64,000 bases of DNA from Capniomyces stellatus (taxonomy: Eukaryota; Kickxellomycota; Harpellomycetes; Harpellales; Legeriomycetaceae), in contig LUVW01000021.1 in the NCBI GenBank assembly GCA_001661515.1, forward strand, positions 194,785 to 258,784, in the 5' to 3' direction. Position numbers and translations under genes: made by a program. The notes under the pieces are model-generated. The model saw only the letters and a list, made by a program, of their open reading frames with translations. It was not told the DNA's origin and did no database searches. This document shows, in pieces, positions 58,738 through 64,000 of this stretch (position 1 is the stretch's first letter; the number at the start of each line of letters is the position of its first letter).

Positions 58738-61114
58738 ATGCCAGCAAAAAAGCAAGAATTGAAGTCACACATTGTTCCTAACACGAAAATACCCGGATAT
58801 ACAAGTAATATACCTATACATAGTTGAACTACATGTTTGGCGTACGCAGTTAACGCACTCACACTATGGTGCAATAATTGTGCCGTCTTTGTAATTGGAA
58901 TGATTGTGTTTTTTGTGCTTTTAACAAAGATGTTTTGCCTTTTTGTAAATTATAGGTATTATCCGAAATATCAACAATGCTGACACTCTAGAGTTTGAAC
59001 AGTACAAGGACATTTCTACTATTTATGATGTGTTCTGGAATAGTAAGTACTATCTTTGCCATCTCTGCTTGTATTTGTGCCAAAAAGAGAGAAAGCCATT
59101 CTTATATTAAACAAATAAATAAAGAAGATTGAAATTAACGCCGAGTAACCTCGTAATAGCTGTGAAAAAATCCCCCAAGATCGATTTCTTGGGCCACCGT
59201 CCATACGACCTGGCTACCAACACATTCCAGCCATACGTTTTTGAAACCTACGAGTCCGTGGCTAAATCAGTGGACAGCCTCGCATCAGGCGTCATCCAAA
59301 TCATGAAAAACCACACTGACCCCAACGATGTTGCCGGGCACCAGGCTATTGCAAACAGAAACTTGCCTGTTGCGCTATACTCTGTAAACAGACCAGAGTG
59401 GGCCATTGCTGAGCGTGCTTTGATTACCCAGTCGCTGTACTCTGTTGCTTTGTATGATACCTTGGGCGAGTCTTCGTTGGATTTCATCATAAACCACTCA
59501 GAGTCATCTGTTGTAATCTGTTCGCTGGATAAGATCCACAAGATCCTGCTTTTGTCAGACAATCTTCCAAGACTCAAAGCAATTATCTCAATGGACAGCT
59601 TTGACAGCTACGAAAAACACCCATCAAGCGGTGTCACGGGAAACAGATCGCCTTTCAATCCAAGCTCAATAAGCGTGCTAAAGCAATGGGCCCAGTCCAA
59701 ATCAATAGGCCTGTATGACTTTGATCAGGCTAAAAAGATTGGAGTTAGCCATAGCATACTCCACTTCCCCCCAAAGCCAACAGATATCTACACCGTTTGC
59801 TATACAAGCGGCACCACAGGGAACCCAAAGGGAGCCATTTCAAACCACGCAAACTACGCCTCTGTGACTAAATCATGGGCTGTAAGGTGTTTTACAACCG
59901 GCAACCCACAATACTTTTTGTCCTACTTGCCTTTGGCACATTGCTATGACAGGGCTGTTGAAAACTCGATCACTCTTGTGGGAGGAACTTTGGGTTACTT
60001 TTGTGGCGATGTCACGAAGGTTCTGGACGATAGCAAAGCATTGCAGCCAACAATGTTTGCTGGTGTTCCAAGACTGCTGAACAGACTGTATGCTGCTATG
60101 ACCGCTGCAACCATTGAGGCGCCAGGGCTCAAGGGGATGATGTGCAGAAAGGCTGTTGCTGACAAGCTTGAGAACTATAAAAACGGAAAGGGTGTTACAC
60201 ACGCAATTTGGGACAGAATACTATTCAAAAAACTAAAAGGGATTATCAGCGATAGGCTGGAGTCTATGGGCAGTGGAAGTGCACCTCTGGAACCCCAGGT
60301 TATGGACTTTATGCGCATTGCGTTAAGTGTAGGTGTGGTTGAAGGATATGGGTTGACAGAAACCTCTGGAGTCGCCCTTGCTCAAGAGGCAGGGACAATC
60401 ACGTCAGGTGACGTTGGAACTCCCCAGCTAGGTCTAGAGGCCAGGCTAAGAGATGTACCCGGAATGAACTACTACTCAACCGACAAGCCACATCCAAGAG
60501 GCGAGCTTTTGATTCGCGGAGACTCGATATTTGTAGGATATCTTAAGGACGAAGCAAAAACCAAAGAGGCGCTGATTGGAGACGGCTGGTTCGCCACCGG
60601 TGACATCTGTTCTATTACTGATTGCGGGTCAATTAAAATCATTGACCGCATAAAGAACATCTTTAAGCTTTCACAAGGCGAGTATGTTGCGCCCGAAAAG
60701 CTTGAAAATGTCATATCCAAACATCCTCTCGTTATGCAGTCATTGGTCCATGGATACACTACCAAAAACTGTTTGATTGGCGTAGTCGTTCCAGACCCTG
60801 AAACTTTTGTGCCATGGGCTAAAGGCATAGTTTCATCGCAAAGCGGCTCCTCAAACAAATCGAGCAATCTGTCTATTGAGGCACTCGCCGCCGACAAGGC
60901 CGTAAACAAGGCCTTCCTCGAGTCTTTGACTGTCCTATTCAAGTCCAACAACCTTCAAGGGTTTGAGTTTTTAAAGGCCATTCATTTGGAGCCTGTTCCT
61001 TTTGATGTCGAGACTAACGGACTTCTTACCCCAACCTTCAAACTCAAAAGATTTGATGCTGCCGCACACTACAAAGAGGTTATAGATGAAATGTATCGCT
61101 CTATCGGCGCATAA
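58738..61114 (+). CDS. Long-chain acyl-CoA synthetase 2
   Basis: Tandem paralog of the upstream synthetase, with the same reaction. Exons 58738-58804, 58956-59042 and 59160-61114 join in phase (702 residues). Exon 1 (67 nt) and exon 2 (87 nt) have the same lengths and phases as in the neighbour, showing descent by duplication. Motifs: YTSGTTGNPKGAI, LPLAHCYDRAVENS, GYGLTETSGVAL, FATGDICS, DRIKNIFKLSQGEYVAPEKLE and TPTFKLKRFD. It shares long identical blocks with the neighbour (for example NRPEWAIAER and ITQSLYSVALYDTLG) but differs in the N-terminal exons and near residues 185-200 and 600-620. Ends YRSIGA, with no peroxisomal SKL signal. Promoter not evident. Confidence 0.95.
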
Positions 61115-62047
61115 ATCCAATGTTGTTTCTTTTATTGAAGCTAAATCCAGTATTTATATTTATTATCATTTTATGCATACCAATTGAAATTTTTATTTTC
61201 CAATATTTGCTTAATAATAAATTCACCGACTTGGTAACAGAAAACTCTTGGTAAAGTTAAAGTCTTGTTATTGCCTTTGCCCAACTATTTTTCACTATTC
61301 AAGCTTTTGTTGATATAATACAAGTTGAGAATAAACCATTATCCCCTTTATTTTGCCTCCATAACCTTGAGCAATCATCTGGTAGCTTGTTTTAGCTTAA
61401 TCTACTTTTACCTATCCGTCTCTTTTTTATTCTTGATTGTAAGTTGTTTATTTGTTTTTGTTTCCATTATTTATTGCTTTTAATGTATTTAATATTTTGT
61501 ATTTTGTATTTTATGTTTTGTATTTCATGTTTTAGGTTTTATATTTTAGGTTTTATATTTTATGTTTTGTATTTTATATTTTATGTTTTGTATTTTATGT
61601 TTTATGTTTTGTTTTATGTTTTGTTGTGCTGCCAATAAACCACATAAATAAACAAATAAATAAATAAATGGTTCCACTTTTCCAATCAAGAAATCGCAAC
61701 CAAAGAACAGGCCAGTTAAAAGAGTGCAACTTTTCAAACATAAAACTCGGTAGCGATAAACCCAAATCGCCAATATCAGCTTTTAAAAGTACGCTTGCAG
61801 CTTGGGGCAATCGTATTCTTTTTTATTATTATTGGAATTCAATCGTATTCTTTTGCTACAGCGACAACACGACTAGTTTTTAATCTCAAACAAGCTCTAA
61901 AACAAACCGATTAATAATCTCAGGCAGATTATAGAGGGAAGAAGGCAGAGTAAAAGCTGCAGAAAGTAGAAATAGAGGCCAATTAAGCCAAAAATTAAAG
62001 CAAGGCCCTGGATCTGGTTTAAAGCAACCGAAATATACTAATTGATA
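61115..62047. other. Spacer with ATTTTATGTTTTGT repeats
   Basis: Contains a degenerate T-rich microsatellite (61490-61625), dispersed-element copy C and an ATG frame at 61668-61883 (71 codons, beginning MVPLFQSRNRNQ) that starts right after a (AAAT)n tract and has no recognised feature. Otherwise noncoding. Confidence 0.45.
61618..61650 (-). repeat. Dispersed element, copy C (short)
   Basis: On the minus strand it reads TTTATGTGGTTTATTGGCAG followed by CACAACAAAA, next to (TTTA)n sequence. The right half is shorter than in copies A, B and D. Confidence 0.5.
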
Positions 62048-62980
62048 ATGAACCATCGGATCATAAAAGCAGCACCCAAATTGCTCAATCCTTTCAGCTC
62101 GCTCAAATTACTCGAAACGTTTAAATCATCAAAAATTAACAGATTATCACAAAACGCCAGAACGGTTGCTTCAAAAAGCTGCATAACAAGTCGTTTTAAT
62201 TCTAGTAAACAGTCAAGGGGGTATAGTCTTGCACCTTTTTCAGCACTAAATGGAATTTCAAACAGCAAAAAACATGGACCTGGGAATTCGAATAAAGAAA
62301 GAGTAAAGTATAGTACCGAGGTTGAAAGCAAATCCGCGCCATTTACCACAATAAACCACCAATCGATTGAGTTGATTAAAAACAGACTCAAGCGCAACGA
62401 AAAGAATTTTGTCAGGTACAAGTATACTGTAGGCGAGGCGGATATCAAAGAAGCTGCGGTTTTAATATTGTTCTGCCAAATAAACGGAGAGGCATCAATG
62501 ATATTTACAGAAAGAAGTGAATTGCTGGATAGCCACAAAGGTGAAATTTGCTTTCCTGGAGGAAGATATGACGAAACAGACAAAACAATCTTTGATACAG
62601 CACTGCGAGAAACTCAAGAGGAGATTGGCATCCCGCCTTCTAGCGTATCAATTATCGGGGTATTATGCCCACTGCCCAACAAGACCCAAACCACTAGGGT
62701 ACACCCCATTGTAGGATATATATCAAACAACTCTACTGAGGACTATGACTTGAGCAAGTTGGTTATTAACAAGAATGAGGTTCAAAGGGTGTTTACTCTG
62801 CCCCTTCGCTGGTTTTATGACGCCAACAACCGTATTACCACAAAAAATACACAGAGGTTTGGTATGAAGCACGCGTTTAGGTCGGATAAGGACACGAAGG
62901 AAATATGGGGATTGACCGCATATATTTTAAACAGCCTGTTTACTGCGATATCAGCCCCAAAAAACCAGCCATTGTCTTAG
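62048..62980 (+). CDS. Nudix hydrolase, CoA-diphosphatase type, probably mitochondrial
   Basis: 310 residues from the ATG at 62048. The Nudix core is GEICFPGGRYDETDKTIFDT then ALRETQEEIGIP (about residues 165-200), preceded by LLDSHKG. The L..H.G...FPGG layout with one extra residue inside the Nudix box is characteristic of CoA pyrophosphatases (PCD1, NUDT7, NUDT8), which split CoA or acyl-CoA into phosphopantetheine and 3',5'-ADP. The first 60 residues are rich in Ser, Arg, Lys and Asn with almost no acidic residues, resembling a mitochondrial presequence as in NUDT8. No C-terminal peroxisomal signal is seen (ends QPLS). Its place between acyl-CoA synthetase genes suits a role in CoA homeostasis, though substrate is inferred. 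Confidence 0.85.
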   Translation: MNHRIIKAAPKLLNPFSSLKLLETFKSSKINRLSQNARTVASKSCITSRFNSSKQSRGYSLAPFSALNGISNSKKHGPGNSNKERVKYSTEVESKSAPFTTINHQSIELIKNRLKRNEKNFVRYKYTVGEADIKEAAVLILFCQINGEASMIFTERSELLDSHKGEICFPGGRYDETDKTIFDTALRETQEEIGIPPSSVSIIGVLCPLPNKTQTTRVHPIVGYISNNSTEDYDLSKLVINKNEVQRVFTLPLRWFYDANNRITTKNTQRFGMKHAFRSDKDTKEIWGLTAYILNSLFTAISAPKNQPLS

Positions 62981-63373
62981 CCGCTACATTTCCAGTGCTT
63001 GCCGCTGTTTTTATTTTATTTGTGCGGTTTATTGACAACGAAGACAATAAACTTGTACTTGCCCTGTCCAGTTATAGCGAGCTTATACTATATAATGTAA
63101 AACCGACGCGCTTTTTCCGAGTAAATTATGTGTGCAAACTTTCCTTTAGAACAAGATTGCCTATGCGCTCAAATATAGCCAAACAGCCTATTATTTACGA
63201 ACAGCTTGTTGGTAGTTAGCTTTGAATATAGCTATAAATTGATTTATAGTGGCTTTAGCTGTTAATTTATCAACTTAAATGGAATTTTCAGGACTAAAAC
63301 TTGATTAAAAAAAGCACAAATAAAACGTTAGTTTTTTTAATATAAAATAAAATAAAAAGACTGCCGATACAGA
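62981..63373. other. Convergent 3' spacer
   Basis: Lies between the Nudix gene (plus) and the third synthetase (minus). A plus-strand frame at 62905-63219 overlaps the end of the Nudix gene in another frame and contains a hydrophobic stretch, but nothing supports it. Confidence 0.45.
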
Positions 63374-64000
63374 TTACAAGCCATTGGAGCTGTAAAGGTT
63401 GTCAATCACATCTTTGTAGTACTTGGCTCCATCAAAGCGCTTAAGTTTAAATGTAGGCGTAAGAAGTCCATTAACTTCAATGTCAAATGGCGTTGATTCC
63501 AGGTGAATTGCTTTCAAAACCTCATACCCTTGCAACTTGTTCTTTTTAAAGTAGCCTGCCATAGCCTCAACAAATGCAGCGTTGACTGTCTGGTTCTTTG
63601 TCAACTGGACATAGTCCATGCTGGAAATTGAACCACTGTCGGCTCCCTTGCTGTTGGATGTCAGAATATTCTTTGCCCATGGCGTAAAAGTAAGAGGGTC
63701 AGGAACAATTACTCCAACTACACAGTTTTTGGTAGAGTATCCATGTACAAACGACTGTGCTACTAGTGGATGCTTTGAAAGTACATTTTCGAGATTCTCA
63801 GGCGCAACGTATTCGCCTTGTGACAACTTGAAGATGTTCTTCTTTCTGTCAATAATCTTGATGGACCCGTCTGGGTTTATTTCTGAAATGTCACCTGTAG
63901 CCAACCAGCCATCACCAATTAGTGCCTCCTTAGTCTTCTCCTCGTCTTTGAGGTAGCCCACAAATATTGAGTCTCCACGAATCAAAAGCTCGCCTCTTGG
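63374..64000 (-). CDS. Long-chain acyl-CoA synthetase 3, C-terminal part
   Basis: Third paralog, on the opposite strand; it enters from the right edge, so only about 208 C-terminal residues are present. Reads PRGELLIRGDSIFVGYLKDE, then LATGDISE, DRKKNIFKLSQGEYVAPENLE, TKNCVVGVIVPDP and the terminal TPTFKLKRFDGAKYYKDVID, ending SSNGL. Residues near the C-terminus are very close to synthetase 2, with PENLE replacing PEKLE. No peroxisomal SKL signal. It has no intron in the visible part, as expected, because the paralogs have introns only near their starts. Confidence 0.94.
   Translation of the reverse strand, partial: PRGELLIRGDSIFVGYLKDEEKTKEALIGDGWLATGDISEINPDGSIKIIDRKKNIFKLSQGEYVAPENLENVLSKHPLVAQSFVHGYSTKNCVVGVIVPDPLTFTPWAKNILTSNSKGADSGSISSMDYVQLTKNQTVNAAFVEAMAGYFKKNKLQGYEVLKAIHLESTPFDIEVNGLLTPTFKLKRFDGAKYYKDVIDNLYSSNGL

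Noticed and set aside
62905..63219. 104-codon frame overlapping the Nudix 3' end
   Set aside because: Overlaps a conserved gene in another frame and shows no recognisable feature outside a chance hydrophobic run.

Overview
This is an AT-rich eukaryotic nuclear window, almost certainly from a fungus. Homopolymer-flanked gaps suggest a draft short-read assembly. Introns are GT..AG, mostly about 80-210 nt, with GTAAGT-type donors. Several genes are fungal in type: an AA11-like chitin LPMO, Prp43, a Ste18-like G-protein gamma subunit ending in a CaaX box, UBP14, Yrb1/RanBP1, CIA1, a forkhead factor and a SNAPC4-type Myb protein. Long T/A-rich spacers, short introns and many secreted orphan proteins would suit an early-diverging lineage such as Kickxellomycotina/Harpellales. 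That placement is inference; no marker gene settles it.

Layout. 0-3.5 kb: the 5' part of galactose-1-phosphate uridylyltransferase (GAL7) and an orphan secreted protein, both on the minus strand. 3.5-8 kb: a spacer with a short gap, tandem repeats and one copy of a dispersed element. 8-17 kb, minus strand: Prp43 helicase, a Cys-rich secreted protein and a very large modular secreted protein. 18.5-22.2 kb: two unrecognised genes, one of them spliced. 22-26 kb: mostly noncoding. 26-32.5 kb, plus strand: the LPMO, a spliced G-gamma gene and a ten-exon UBP14. 32.7-35.3 kb: CIA1 on the minus strand, with its first exon probably lost in a 445-base gap. 36-40.5 kb: phosphoserine aminotransferase, then a convergent forkhead gene. 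41.8-46.8 kb: RanBP1 plus three candidate small spliced genes that plain ORF calling misses. 47-50 kb: a protein kinase and a DAP-like small protein. 50.4-53.7 kb: the SNAPC4-like Myb protein. 55-64 kb: three long-chain acyl-CoA synthetase paralogs with a CoA-diphosphatase-type Nudix hydrolase between the second and third.

Most genes are unrelated housekeeping functions, as expected on a fungal chromosome. The one clear functional neighbourhood is the right end, where fatty-acid activation genes sit beside a predicted CoA hydrolase. The least explained features are the large secreted protein built from a repeated beta-type module, a roughly 50-bp element dispersed in four spacers, and the small spliced genes. 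Exon junctions here were read by eye from splice sites, reading phase and family motifs, so they are models and not transcript-proven.
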